Shown: positions 43,166 to 52,768, counted from the stretch's first letter. The stretch: 64,000 bases of DNA from JAUMBM01 sp964441755 (GCA_964441755.1 CAYTVG010000003.1:248001-312000); one strand, 5' to 3'. The notes: generated from the sequence alone by a model not told the origin. Translations and numbers: made by a program.

Positions 43166-43894
43166 ATGACATTTGATATAACTATCCCCGTTCTCAACGA
43201 GGAAACTACCCTCACACAAAACGTCAGTAAGCTCCACAGCTTTCTCAGCGACCGCTACCCGCAGAGAGACCGCTGGCGCATAGTTATTGCCGATAATGGA
43301 TCTACCGACAATACGCGGGCGCTGGCGCAGCAGCTCAGCGAGCAACTGCCAGGTGTCAGTTGGCTGAGTGTTCCGCGCAAAGGTGTAGGCCTTGCACTGA
43401 AGACCTCCTGGTCGCAGTCGGCTGCCGACATTGTGGGCTATATGGATCTTGATCTGGCCACGGATCTGCGGCATTTTCCCGAGGCTATCGCTGCCATTGA
43501 AGAACAAGGCTACGAGCTGGTCTACGGCAGCCGTCTGCATCCCCGGGCAAAGGTCATCGGCCGACCATTAAAGCGCGAAATCTCTTCCCGGGTTTTTAAC
43601 TGGCTGCTAAAAGCCTACCTCCGGGTTGATTTTTCTGATGGTATGTGCGGATTCAAGTGGCTGCGGCGCGATATCTACCCTGCCCTTTTTGAAGCAGGCG
43701 CTCAGAATGACGGCTGGTTTTTTAGCACAGAACTGCTCACTGTTGCCGAGTGGCAAAGGCGAAAAATTTTTGAGCTACCCGTAACCTGGACGGATGATAC
43801 CAGCAGCAGCAGGGTAAAAATCATTCCTCTGGCCAAGCGTTACCTGCAAGCTATGGTAGCTCTGCAGAAGAAAAAGCCGGTAGCTCGCGGCTGA
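43166..43894 (+). CDS. GT2-family glycosyltransferase (dolichyl/undecaprenyl-phosphate sugar synthase-like)
   Basis: The 242-residue GT-A enzyme starts at the ATG 43166; the longer frame begins with a TTG at 43145. Motifs are FDITIPVLNEE at the start, IADNGSTDNT for nucleotide binding, GYMDLDLATD with the DxD-like metal site, and GSRLHP plus DGMCGFKWLRRD. The last two are typical of polyprenyl-phosphate glucosyl/mannosyltransferases of the Alg5/DPM1 type. There are no membrane helices, so it would work at the inner membrane face. An aldo/keto reductase gene follows 213 bases downstream. The donor and acceptor sugars cannot be read from the sequence. Confidence 0.88.
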   Translation: MTFDITIPVLNEETTLTQNVSKLHSFLSDRYPQRDRWRIVIADNGSTDNTRALAQQLSEQLPGVSWLSVPRKGVGLALKTSWSQSAADIVGYMDLDLATDLRHFPEAIAAIEEQGYELVYGSRLHPRAKVIGRPLKREISSRVFNWLLKAYLRVDFSDGMCGFKWLRRDIYPALFEAGAQNDGWFFSTELLTVAEWQRRKIFELPVTWTDDTSSSRVKIIPLAKRYLQAMVALQKKKPVARG

Positions 43895-44041
43895 CCCCCG
43901 GCCGCTGAGGACAGGAAGGAAGGAATAAGGGGCTAAATCCAGCAATATTGCGGCGGCGATTGCCGCCGAAATGCATACTGAGTGTGTAAACCTTTAAAAA
44001 AAGGTCTTTAACGAATAAAAGCCCGCCTTGGGGCAAACACA

Positions 44042-44049
44042 TAACTTTG
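44042..44049 (+). promoter_or_regulatory. predicted -7 box for the aldo/keto reductase gene
   Basis: TAACTTTG matches TAnnTTTG, 58 bases before the ATG. Between them a 7-bp GC-rich hairpin (CCCGCCG/CGGCGGG, 44061-44079) would be in the leader. Confidence 0.45.
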
Positions 44050-44107
44050 TAGGCCACCCGCCCGCCGACCTGCGGCGGGTAAGCGTCATACATTTTAACC
44101 AGCGACT

Positions 44108-45025
44108 ATGCGACCAATGCCGCTCATCTTGGGAACAGCCATGTGGGGCTGGACGACCAGCCCAGCCATGGCGATGGATCTGCTCGACCAGTTTTATGCT
44201 GCCGGCGGGCGGGCTGTCGACACAGCTACCAACTACCCCATCAACAAAAACCCGGCCGATTTCAGGCAGGCTGAGCGACTGCTGGCCGACTGGATTCGCG
44301 CACACGGGGTCAGCGATCTCTCGCTCACCGTAAAAGTGGGCAGCATCAACAACCTGCGCACACCCGACAATAATCTCAACAAGAGCTTTTTATTACTCAA
44401 CCTTGACCAATACGAGGCCCTTTTTGGTAGTAACCTCCATACTTTCATGCTCCACTGGGACAACCGCGATGATGAAGCGGAGATACGCGAAACCCTTGAG
44501 GTGATGGCTTTGGCTGCCGCCCGAGGCCTGCAACCGGGCCTGAGCGGCATTCGTTACCCCGAGATTTACCATCGCCTCAACCAGGAAGAGATGCTTGGCC
44601 TTGATTTCGTCATACAAATTAAGCACAACCTCCTGCAGAGCGATTACAGCCGCTACCACTATTTTCATGGGCGGCCTTGCTTTGTTGCCTACGGCATCAA
44701 TGCCGGCGGACTCAAGCTCAACCCTGCCGATTACGGCCCTGCCGCAAGCCTGATCGCCCGTGGCGGACAGGCAGCGCAGCCGCTGCCGCTGCTCGATGAA
44801 CTACAGCAGTGGCTGTTTGCAAAAAAAATTGGTGAAAGACGCGTACTACCTGCCAATATGAACCAACTGGGCATGCTATACGCCTGCTTCCAGCCCGATA
44901 TGGCTGCCGTTGTCATCGGCCCTTCCAGTCCCGGGCAATTGGCAGAAACCCTCGACTGGGCTTCGACACTGCAGCATACTGACTACAGTGATCTTTACCG
45001 GGAGCTGGCAGATATGGCGCACTAA
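44108..45025 (+). CDS. aldo/keto reductase family protein
   Basis: The 305 residues show the AKR catalytic tetrad in order: Asp38 and Tyr43 in VDTATNYP, Lys76 in LTVKVG, and His116 in FMLHWD. The barrel C-terminus has IGPSSPGQLAETL, a cofactor-phosphate type motif as in NADPH enzymes. It therefore reduces or oxidises a carbonyl compound with NAD(P)H; the substrate is unknown. The FAD oxidoreductase gene starts 10 bases after the stop, so the two are one unit and may act on the same metabolite. A sugar-related role is suggested by the upstream glycosyltransferase (inference). Confidence 0.88.
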   Translation: MRPMPLILGTAMWGWTTSPAMAMDLLDQFYAAGGRAVDTATNYPINKNPADFRQAERLLADWIRAHGVSDLSLTVKVGSINNLRTPDNNLNKSFLLLNLDQYEALFGSNLHTFMLHWDNRDDEAEIRETLEVMALAAARGLQPGLSGIRYPEIYHRLNQEEMLGLDFVIQIKHNLLQSDYSRYHYFHGRPCFVAYGINAGGLKLNPADYGPAASLIARGGQAAQPLPLLDELQQWLFAKKIGERRVLPANMNQLGMLYACFQPDMAAVVIGPSSPGQLAETLDWASTLQHTDYSDLYRELADMAH

Positions 45026-45035
45026 CCTCCTCCCA

Positions 45036-46175
45036 ATGACTGCTGAACACTACGATTTTCTTGTCGTTGGCGGAGGGCTTTTTGGCGTCTATGCCGCTCA
45101 TTATCTGGGCAATAAAGGGCATAAGGTCTTACTGGTGGAAAAAGAAGCCGAGCTTATGAAAAAAGCCAGCATCGTCAACCAGGCGCGCCTGCACGGTGGC
45201 TATCACTACCCCCGCTCTGTGGCCACTGCCCGCATGTCCGATGACAACAAAGCCCGCTTTACCCGCGAGCATGCGGCTTTCATCAACCAGTCATTCGACA
45301 AGTACTACGCCATTGATCGCTACGGCAGCTTTACTGATGCACAGCAATTTGAGCGCTTTTGCGAGTACATGCAGATACGCTGCGAGCGCATAGACAGGCA
45401 TCCTCTTTTTAATTACAACCGCCTGGAAGCTGTATTCCTCACCACAGAGTACTCATTTGATCCATTGCTGATTGCCCAGCACTATCGCTCGCTGTTGTCC
45501 CGTAATCCGCACATTAGCTGCTGGCTTTCCAGCCACATCAGGGCAGCGGTAGCCGAGCGTCAGCGGTGGCGGGTGTATGTGGAACGGCAGCAGCTGCAGA
45601 CCGAACAGACCATCACAGCCGATCAGGTCATCAACGCCACCTATGCCAACAGCAACGCTATCAATCAACTTTTTGGTGCTGAGCCGCTGGCACTCATGCA
45701 TGAGATTTCGGAGATGGCCTTTGTCACCAGTCCCCAGCTACAAAACACCGGACTGACAATTATGGACGGTCCTTTTGCTTCGCTCATGCCCTACGGGCTG
45801 TCGGGGCTACTTTCGCTCTCCTCGGTAGCCTATACCCACCATAAAGTCAGCTATGAGCCACTGCCCACATTTGACTGTCAGGCAGCCACCCCTGCCTGCA
45901 CGCCCGCAGCCACTGCCATTTGCAGTAGCTGCGACAATCGCCCCGCCACCCACTACCCCAAGATGGAAGCACAGCTACGGCAATATCTGGCAGAAGGCGT
46001 ACAGCTTGACTACTTTTGCAGTATGTTTACCATAAAATCCAAATTAAAAGCCAATTATATTGACGACGGGCGACCAACAGAAATCGCTTTGCTACGCGAC
46101 AATCCACCTTTTTATTGCATATTTGCAGGTAAGATCAACTCTATATATGAGATTGAGCGGGTGGTAGCCAGCTAG
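45036..46175 (+). CDS. FAD-dependent oxidoreductase (DAO-like)
   Basis: From the ATG at 45036 the product has 379 residues. The N-terminal Rossmann motif VVGGGLFGVYAAHYL (GGGLFG at 12-17) with the acidic residue in LLVEKEAE binds FAD. A conserved-looking RLHGGYHYPRS follows near residue 50, as in glycine-oxidase/DAO-type proteins coded near surface-sugar genes. No membrane segment. The longer open frame upstream overlaps the reductase gene and lacks family sequence. It is paired with the aldo/keto reductase. The electron acceptor and the substrate are unknown. Confidence 0.85.
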   Translation: MTAEHYDFLVVGGGLFGVYAAHYLGNKGHKVLLVEKEAELMKKASIVNQARLHGGYHYPRSVATARMSDDNKARFTREHAAFINQSFDKYYAIDRYGSFTDAQQFERFCEYMQIRCERIDRHPLFNYNRLEAVFLTTEYSFDPLLIAQHYRSLLSRNPHISCWLSSHIRAAVAERQRWRVYVERQQLQTEQTITADQVINATYANSNAINQLFGAEPLALMHEISEMAFVTSPQLQNTGLTIMDGPFASLMPYGLSGLLSLSSVAYTHHKVSYEPLPTFDCQAATPACTPAATAICSSCDNRPATHYPKMEAQLRQYLAEGVQLDYFCSMFTIKSKLKANYIDDGRPTEIALLRDNPPFYCIFAGKINSIYEIERVVAS

Positions 46176-46245
46176 TAGCTTTTGCCCGTAGGATTGCCAG
46201 GGTGGCTGCAGGCCAGCCACCTCCCTGATCAACAAAAACCATTGT

Positions 46246-47505
46246 ATGTCCAGAGTAAATGTCAACAACGAGATAGACCCCTTGCGACTGGTGATTGTAC
46301 ACCGGCCTGACCAGGGCATCAGCCGCATTTCACCCAAGCGGGCCGAAGAACTCCTTTTCGATGACATTGTGCACCTGCCCCGCATGCAGCAGGAGCACGA
46401 CGTTTTTACGGAGGTACTCAAGCGTTTTATCGGCTCCGAGAACGTACTCGAAATTGAGGATTTGCTGAGCGAAGCCCTCAACGAGGACCAGGAGGCTAAG
46501 AAAGAGATGATCAACATGATCGTCGACTGGGAGGAGCTCCCTTCCAGTGACGGGGATCTTTTCTGTAACATGCCAACAGATTTGCTCGCCAAAGTATTGG
46601 TTACCGGCTATTACCCTGAAGAAGATCGTATTTTCTTTGATCCCATCCCCAATTTTATTTTTACCCGGGATATTGCTGTCACTGTCAATGAACACCTCGT
46701 CATCACCAAGGCAGCTAAAGAAGCGCGCTTTCGCGAAAATTTTATCACCCGCTACATCCTCTGGGCACATCCCATCTTCCGGGAGCTTCGCCTCAACAAT
46801 CGGGTGATCAACATGAACAAGCCCGATCTGTTTCCGCCTTCCAAAAAGGGTGAGTTGGTTTCTATCGAAGGTGGTGACATGATGATGCTGCACAAAGATT
46901 ACCTGTTGATTGGCTGCAGTGAGCGCACCAATGCACATGCCATTCGCTCGCTGGCGCGCAAGCTATTCGAGCTGGAGGCGGTCAAAAACGTCGTGCAGGT
47001 AAATATCCCTGCCGACCGGTCGTTCATGCACCTCGACACCATCTTTACCCAGATCAACTACCACGATTACGTTGCTTACAAGCCCATCGTCGTTGACGGG
47101 CTGAGCTCCAATGTTGAAGTTATGCGGGCTGATGGAAGTTCCGGCTTTTATCACTCTATTCAGCAGTTTCTGGTGGAAGAAATTGATCCGCACACGCGTA
47201 TCATACTCAGTGGCAAAGGAGAGTCTCCCTATCAGGAGCGGGAGCAGTGGACAGATGGTTGCAACTTAGTGGCGCTCAGGCCGGGGGTGGCGCTTACCTA
47301 CGACCGCAATCCCGTTACAGAGGAGGCTTTTGAGGAGGCTGGCTACCGCGTTGTCCATGCCCGCGACCTGCTCAAAGCTTTTGATGATGGAATTATCGAC
47401 CCCGACGAGGTAAAAAACACCATCATTACATTGCCTTCCAGCGAGTTGTCGCGAGCACGGGGAGGATCCCACTGTATGACCTGTCCGATTGAGCGACGAC
47501 GATGA
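46246..47505 (+). CDS. arcA: arginine deiminase
   Basis: The 419-residue protein belongs to the guanidino-group hydrolase superfamily and matches arginine deiminase, which turns arginine into citrulline and ammonia. Active-site blocks are present: NFIFTRDI, SIEGGDMMML, FMHLDTIFT, and the C-terminal GGSHCMTCPIERR with nucleophile Cys410. The length is normal for ArcA. Carbamate kinase, ornithine carbamoyltransferase and the ArcD antiporter are not in the window, so an arginine-fermentation operon is not shown. It is 70 bases after the FAD oxidoreductase gene and may or may not share its transcript. A terminator-like hairpin lies 237 bases downstream. Confidence 0.92.
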   Translation: MSRVNVNNEIDPLRLVIVHRPDQGISRISPKRAEELLFDDIVHLPRMQQEHDVFTEVLKRFIGSENVLEIEDLLSEALNEDQEAKKEMINMIVDWEELPSSDGDLFCNMPTDLLAKVLVTGYYPEEDRIFFDPIPNFIFTRDIAVTVNEHLVITKAAKEARFRENFITRYILWAHPIFRELRLNNRVINMNKPDLFPPSKKGELVSIEGGDMMMLHKDYLLIGCSERTNAHAIRSLARKLFELEAVKNVVQVNIPADRSFMHLDTIFTQINYHDYVAYKPIVVDGLSSNVEVMRADGSSGFYHSIQQFLVEEIDPHTRIILSGKGESPYQEREQWTDGCNLVALRPGVALTYDRNPVTEEAFEEAGYRVVHARDLLKAFDDGIIDPDEVKNTIITLPSSELSRARGGSHCMTCPIERRR

Positions 47506-47741
47506 TGATATCAACGCGTATACCATCAAACTGTGTATGGTATCTGAACAGCAATGATGAGGAGGTTCTGTACTCAGTGCAACTTGTTTCTATTGATTGA
47601 GAAGAACGATGATGTTGTCGCAGAATACGTGCAGTAAAAAGTACAATCTGCAGAAATTCGTACCCATGGCACACATAAAGAGCCTTGGTTGTGCGGGATA
47701 CGGCTTTATCATCCAATTGGCAGACATTCGTTGCGGGAAAG
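47506..47741. other. gene-free region after arginine deiminase
   Basis: About 240 bases with no gene, only a weak ATACCAT/ATGGTAT inverted repeat near 47520-47543, ending at the hairpin that follows. Confidence 0.5.
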
Positions 47742-47779
47742 CAGGATTCCGGGCTTGTGAGCACGAGCCCGGAATCCTG
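47742..47779. terminator. 17-bp hairpin between arginine deiminase and FNR genes
   Basis: The arms CAGGATTCCGGGCT (47742-47755) and the complement (47766-47779) are exact and extend inward by three more pairs, one of them G-T. A T-rich stretch follows on the plus strand. Confidence 0.7.
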
Positions 47780-47845
47780 TTTTATATTTTTAGAACGCTG
47801 TAGTGCTTACCGGGCGGTGCTTCGCGGCAGGCCTGTCTGCATTTT

Positions 47846-48865
47846 TTAGAAACCCTGCACCCCCTGCACTGTCGTATATTTAAGCGTATACTTTTTGTCC
47901 GGATTGACAATCTTGTAGGCAGACTGCACGGCAAGCGTAGCCTCGTGAAAACCACACAAGATAAGTTTGAGTTTGCCGGGATAGGTATTCACATCACCCA
48001 CCGCAAAAATACCCGCTATGTTGGTTGCATAATCCAGCGTATTATCTACCTTGATCGCACCTTTATCAATATCGAGACCCCAGTCAGCTATAGGTCCCAG
48101 TTTGGGCGCAAGTCCAAAAAGCGGCAGCCAGTAGTCTGTGGGCAGCACAAGTCTGCCAGTCTCCTGTTGTTCAACAACGACGCCGTTGAGGCGACCATTA
48201 CCCTCAAGCCCCACCACCTCTGCATGTGTGAGTACCTGCATTTTGCCCGCATCGCGCAGGGCATACAGCTTGGCCACCGAATCATGGTGTCCGCGGAACT
48301 GCTGACTTCTGTGCAGCAGCGTCACCGAACGAGCCAGGCCTTCGGCAAAATAGATAGCCCAGTCTAGTGCTGAGTCACCCCCGCCCGAAATGACCAGATT
48401 TTTATCCCTAAAATACTCGGGATCCCTGACGATGTAAGCGACACCCTTATTTTCAAAATCGCTAAGTTGTGGTACTGCAGGTTTGCGCGGCTCAAAGCTG
48501 CCGAGTCCGCCGGCGATAATTACCACGGCTGCCTGATGCCGGGTTCCTTCAGAAGTAACTACCTCAAAATGACCAGTTTCTTCATCTTTGGTGATGGTTT
48601 CAGCCCGCTCGCCCAGCGTGAAGCCCGGCTTAAAGGGTGCAATTTGTTCCATGAGGTTGTCAACCAGATCGCCCGCCAGTACTGAAGGGAAGCCGGGAAT
48701 ATCGTAGATAGGCTTTTTGGGGTAAATTTCTGTCAATTGCCCGCCCGGCTGTGGCAGTGCGTCGATGAGGTGGCAGCGCAATTGCATGAGACCCGCCTCA
48801 AAGACAGTGAACAAGCCCACGGGACCTGCACCGATGATTAATACATCTGTACGAATCGCTTCCAT
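47846..48865 (-). CDS. ferredoxin--NADP reductase, type 2 (thioredoxin-reductase-like)
   Basis: The 339-residue flavoprotein has the FAD motif GAGPVGLFTVFEAG near residue 12, PQPGGQLTEIYPKKPIYDIPGFP, the NADPH motif SGGGDSALDWAIYF, and GIFAVGDVNTYPGKLKLI. The active-site CxxC of thioredoxin reductase is absent, which points to ferredoxin/flavodoxin-NADP+ reductase of the YumC type. It would exchange electrons between NADPH and ferredoxin in the cytoplasm. The C-terminus KYTTVQGVQGF is typical for the family. A small membrane protein gene is 89 bases upstream on the same strand. Confidence 0.92.
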   Translation of the reverse strand: MEAIRTDVLIIGAGPVGLFTVFEAGLMQLRCHLIDALPQPGGQLTEIYPKKPIYDIPGFPSVLAGDLVDNLMEQIAPFKPGFTLGERAETITKDEETGHFEVVTSEGTRHQAAVVIIAGGLGSFEPRKPAVPQLSDFENKGVAYIVRDPEYFRDKNLVISGGGDSALDWAIYFAEGLARSVTLLHRSQQFRGHHDSVAKLYALRDAGKMQVLTHAEVVGLEGNGRLNGVVVEQQETGRLVLPTDYWLPLFGLAPKLGPIADWGLDIDKGAIKVDNTLDYATNIAGIFAVGDVNTYPGKLKLILCGFHEATLAVQSAYKIVNPDKKYTLKYTTVQGVQGF

Positions 48866-48954
48866 CTTGGTTTTTTATCTGCTGAACGTTTTCGGGGCAA
48901 AATAACGAACGAAAAAGGAGAAACCTGGTGATTTTTTCCGGGATTGTTGATAAT

Positions 48955-49086
48955 TTAGAACAAAAAACGGCCGGCGCCATAGAAAATGGCCAGCCAGATC
49001 AGCCCCTTGATCAGAAAAAATAAAAACCCAGCTACACCAAAGCGCTTCAGCCACGCCAGACGTTTATCCTGCTTATCGCTGCTCAT
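48955..49086 (-). CDS. small single-span membrane protein (43 residues)
   Basis: A short frame too small for usual ORF cut-offs. From the ATG at 49086 it encodes a basic, hydrophilic N-terminus (MSSDKQDKRLAWLKRFGV) followed by one hydrophobic helix (AGFLFFLIKGLIWLAIFY) and a short end. The ATG at 49098 would add four residues. The positive-inside charge and the well-formed span suggest a real inner-membrane micro-protein. I recall similar KRxGxxGFLFFLxKGLxWL peptides in other bacteria, but no function. It lies between the caspase-lipase and the FNR gene on the same strand. Confidence 0.6.
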   Translation of the reverse strand: MSSDKQDKRLAWLKRFGVAGFLFFLIKGLIWLAIFYGAGRFLF

Positions 49087-49305
49087 ACTAGTACGCATAT
49101 TATGTATACCATTTGCCCTGCAACCGCACAGATAACAATCGAAACAATACCAAGGTTTAGCGCTGGTTCAGGATTTTCTCACCGGGTCCCAACAGGTTTA
49201 TTAGCAAGGAATCTGACCTCATAAGTCTCATAATACTTTGTCAAAAATACAGTGTGTACAAGAGAGCAGCCCGATTTTACCACCGACTCTCCCCTGACGA
49301 GTTAG

Positions 49306-52300
49306 CTAGTCCACTTGCTGCCAGGCCTTTTCAACCAGAAATGCCAGTTTGGCCAGACTATCAGGATCCGCAAAATAGGACATATGGTCACAGGCTGCTT
49401 CAACAGCCGTTGGCGGGAATCGCCTGGCCGCTGCCTCGGGCACTTCCCTGCAATGATCTACACTGACCGCTATATCGTTGGGCGACCTGAAAAGCAGTTT
49501 ATCCAGCGCTACATAATGGATACCGTGAAAGCGTCGCAGGACCTTTTCCAGCAGCTTGTCCTCGGCATCACCTGCCGGCCGCGGAATCAGCCGTGTATTT
49601 CCGGCGATGATAAAATAAGGGATACCCGGATCGGGTACTGCCGCATTGAGATGCTGTTGTAGAAAATCGCTGTCTTCATGCATTTCCTGCAGCGTTACAA
49701 ACAATCGGTCGACCCCTTTGCCAAGAATCCGCAAAGCCGGCAGCCAGGGTTTGAGCAAAGCAGCACCATTGACGGCCTTGGTTAGCAACACACTCGCAAG
49801 CTGGTAGACCGACGACCAGGGCGAGCCCAGATTGGGCGTACCCAGTTGAAACAAGTGACTCACCATTTCTTGACCTCCCTCCCGCTCAATCATCCAACGG
49901 CTTACCAGCCCGCCCATGCTGTGGGAAAAAACATGCAGCACCTTACCATGGCCCGGCCCGAGGCCGGCCTGTACAAGTTTTTCTTTAAAACGCCTTGCCG
50001 TTGTAACAATAGGATCGTTGAGGTTTTCATAGTCAAAAGTGAGTACCAGGTCGTAGTGCTCGCTCAGAGGCTTACCCGCACTATCACGTGCCAGCGCCAG
50101 CGCCTTGGGCGATTCGCTGGTATCGCCGATGATGCCATGGATAAAAAGCGCTATGCTGCGGGCGCTGCCCACGGCAGCTGCCACCGAAGCCGCATTTTTT
50201 TCATATACCACCCGCAGCCCCATCGGCTGCGTCTCGTCGGCCTGCAGGCTGGCCACTGCCAGCTGCGGATATTCGTATGTATGCCCCAGCAGGCGGGAGG
50301 TAGTTTTGAGGAAAAATATTTTTATCGATCCTCCCAGGCTGCGGCTGCTCTCCGGCGTTGCCTCCGGCAACTCGTCGAGCCGTACCAGTCTTTCCGACTC
50401 CATCATACCCAGCGGGTAATAAAGCCCCGTAGCTGTATCGTAACCAACGGGTACCAGCAACTCATCAGCTTCCACAGCCGAGTCAAGTTCGATGAATGCA
50501 GGATTGAGCGGGTTTACCAGCTCACCAGCTTGCAAATCAAAGAGTTCAAGAACGCTCAGCGGCGCAGCGCCCGAGCGGTTTGTCTGCAAAGCATGCAGTG
50601 TCCAGCCCGGCTGGCTGCCGGGCAGCGTTGGACGGCCCAAATCGCGGGCGCTGACTTCGCCGGCATTGAGGGCGGCCAGCGCGGCGCAGCCGGCCGGTAA
50701 CCGTACCTGCACACCTTTGATTACCTCCGTGGACTGGCCACCGACCAGTGGCACACGCGAACCGGGATGAACGACGGTAGCCGTAAGATCGACCACCAGC
50801 CAGTCATCAGCCGACGGCCGTGCAATACCCTGACGGCCAGCCCGCTTATGCACCACCGGTTGATCGTCCATCTGCAGTGCTTCCTGATTAAAGCGATGGG
50901 TATCTATTTCTTTAGTGCTGACAAACAGCTTAATATATTCATTTACCTGTGAAACGCCCGCCTTCAGCAGGTCTTCATCCATGATAAAAGGAATGCTGTG
51001 GTAGGCATGGCCATCGCCGGGTTCATCCGTAAGGAAGGCAGATTGCCCCGGCTGCAGCAGGCTGTTTTCCTTGCTCAGGAGCGCATTGGAGATACCAAAA
51101 GAGGGGGTGAGGTTGACCGCACTAAAGAAGAGAGGGCGCTGTCCTGTATTGCGGATCTGCAGCTGAAAGCCCGGCGGGCGCCAGGGATTGCCGCTGCTAT
51201 CGGCACTATCGTAGCCGTAGGCAAAAATTTGCGGCACTTCCAAATCTTCGACAGGTTCCAGCGCCGGGTTGTCATCCTGCAAATTCCAGCGGACAGGATC
51301 GGCGACACGCCACCAGCGGATTTCAAAGTCCCGCCCCACCGCCAGCGAGCTGTAGGGGTTCTGTATGGCCAGCACCCGCTGCCAGTTGGCCACGCGGGTA
51401 GCTGCTTCAAAAAAGCGGGCCGCACCTGCAACATCATCGCACACTACCCGCCGAAAGAGCGGCCGCGGATCGCCGGGCCGCTGCAGCACGCAGGCATTTT
51501 CCCTAAATACAATATCCAGCTCGGCGCCCTCGCTGCCTGCCGGCAGCAGCGACAGGCTGTTGAAACCGCCTTTTTCAAAAGCTTCCTGTAAGCGCAAAAG
51601 CTGCTCGGGCGTGGCGTCAGCCGGCAAACGCAGCGAAAGCTGCGGCAGCCCCGCCCGGATCGCAGCGGCATAAGTTTGCTGTACATCCAGCCCTGCCCTT
51701 TCGAGACCTGACAGCAGACAGCGGCTTGCCTCCGGATCGCGACCCACCGCCAGCATGGAAGGCTGATCTGGCAAAAAAATCTCAAACGCCAAGTCTGTGT
51801 CTGCCGGCAGCCCATGCATACGGCCTGCATTGATGTACCAATCCTGCAGGCTGCGATCGTAGGCTGCTACAAAGTGCGTCGATGCATCTCGCTGCAGACC
51901 AAGAAATCCCAGCCCGCCGTCGGTGGCCTCCTGCAGCGACAGCTGAGGGGTCTGCTGCCCCACGTGACCGGCCACCCGCAGCTGCAAATGCCCCAGCAAA
52001 GACGTGTACGACAGCCCTGCCGGGTACTGACTCAGCACCTCCAGCAGGCTGTAGGTGAAAGCACCGTGGGTTGTCCCCTTGATAACCAATTCTTTGGCTG
52101 TCTCATGATCGCGGCAGGCCGACAGCAGCACCCGCCGACCGCGGGGAGGAGTATATTGTTTTTGCCCATCAACCTCCTGCAGCCTGTAATCGGCAAAGCC
52201 CAGAAAATCCTCAATACGCGTCGGCAGAAAAGCAGGTTCTGCCATGCGTGCCTTTACTTCCAGGTTGCGGTCAATGCTGCCGGCATGACAACAATCGAAG

Positions 52301-52725
52301 ACTGACAGAAAATGTAGCTGCCTGCCCTGCTGCGCCCGCCAGATAAGCCATGACAGTTCCTTGTCGGTCAAGTCTCTGCCTCCGGGCTGCCGACTGTCAT
52401 AACACAGTATTGACTCCAGCATCCCCCCGGGATGAAGGTGGCGCAACGCAAGGGGAGCCACCGTCTGCGAACCATGCCCACTGAAATACAACAGGCAACT
52501 ATCGCCGTCCCGGGCATCCTCAAAAATTGAAAAAGCGCTGATGACAGCATCACGGCTAGCCTCAGCATCCTGAAGCATCCGAACCTGCAATGCGGATGAA
52601 GGAAACTGCTGCTGCAGCCAGCCGAGCAGTAAGTTCGCATCAGCAACGCAGCCTTTCAGACGATGATGGGGAATGGGGTAGTTATCGATGGCTACCACCA
52701 ATGCATAGAGTCGGGGGTTGGACAT
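49306..52725 (-). CDS. caspase-like peptidase fused to an alpha/beta-hydrolase (lipase-like) domain
   Basis: From the ATG at 52725 the product has 1139 residues; an upstream start would add 31 residues with no family sequence. The first 280 or so residues are a metacaspase-type C14 domain: ALVVAIDNYP, DAN, catalytic His84 in YFSGHGSQ, catalytic Cys146 in VFDCCHAGS, and a basic-residue pocket region CYDSRQPGGRDLTDKEL. The middle part (about 300-790) is of unclear fold, with beta-rich segments. From about 870 there is an alpha/beta-hydrolase: FIHGIIGDT, nucleophile Ser936 in SHSMGG, LGTPNLGSPW, and C-terminal NDIAVSVDH and CDHMSYF that could supply Asp and His. No signal peptide or membrane span, so it acts inside the cell. 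Protease plus lipase in one chain suggests a stress, death or defence effector (inference). Confidence 0.85.
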   Translation of the reverse strand: MSNPRLYALVVAIDNYPIPHHRLKGCVADANLLLGWLQQQFPSSALQVRMLQDAEASRDAVISAFSIFEDARDGDSCLLYFSGHGSQTVAPLALRHLHPGGMLESILCYDSRQPGGRDLTDKELSWLIWRAQQGRQLHFLSVFDCCHAGSIDRNLEVKARMAEPAFLPTRIEDFLGFADYRLQEVDGQKQYTPPRGRRVLLSACRDHETAKELVIKGTTHGAFTYSLLEVLSQYPAGLSYTSLLGHLQLRVAGHVGQQTPQLSLQEATDGGLGFLGLQRDASTHFVAAYDRSLQDWYINAGRMHGLPADTDLAFEIFLPDQPSMLAVGRDPEASRCLLSGLERAGLDVQQTYAAAIRAGLPQLSLRLPADATPEQLLRLQEAFEKGGFNSLSLLPAGSEGAELDIVFRENACVLQRPGDPRPLFRRVVCDDVAGAARFFEAATRVANWQRVLAIQNPYSSLAVGRDFEIRWWRVADPVRWNLQDDNPALEPVEDLEVPQIFAYGYDSADSSGNPWRPPGFQLQIRNTGQRPLFFSAVNLTPSFGISNALLSKENSLLQPGQSAFLTDEPGDGHAYHSIPFIMDEDLLKAGVSQVNEYIKLFVSTKEIDTHRFNQEALQMDDQPVVHKRAGRQGIARPSADDWLVVDLTATVVHPGSRVPLVGGQSTEVIKGVQVRLPAGCAALAALNAGEVSARDLGRPTLPGSQPGWTLHALQTNRSGAAPLSVLELFDLQAGELVNPLNPAFIELDSAVEADELLVPVGYDTATGLYYPLGMMESERLVRLDELPEATPESSRSLGGSIKIFFLKTTSRLLGHTYEYPQLAVASLQADETQPMGLRVVYEKNAASVAAAVGSARSIALFIHGIIGDTSESPKALALARDSAGKPLSEHYDLVLTFDYENLNDPIVTTARRFKEKLVQAGLGPGHGKVLHVFSHSMGGLVSRWMIEREGGQEMVSHLFQLGTPNLGSPWSSVYQLASVLLTKAVNGAALLKPWLPALRILGKGVDRLFVTLQEMHEDSDFLQQHLNAAVPDPGIPYFIIAGNTRLIPRPAGDAEDKLLEKVLRRFHGIHYVALDKLLFRSPNDIAVSVDHCREVPEAAARRFPPTAVEAACDHMSYFADPDSLAKLAFLVEKAWQQVD

Positions 52726-52768
52726 GAAGACAAGGTTTTGTAGTTCAGGGTTGATGAATCCGGCAAAA

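Noticed and set aside
47846..48865. Thioredoxin reductase
   Set aside because: The fold is the same but the redox-active CxxC is missing, so ferredoxin-NADP reductase type 2 fits better.
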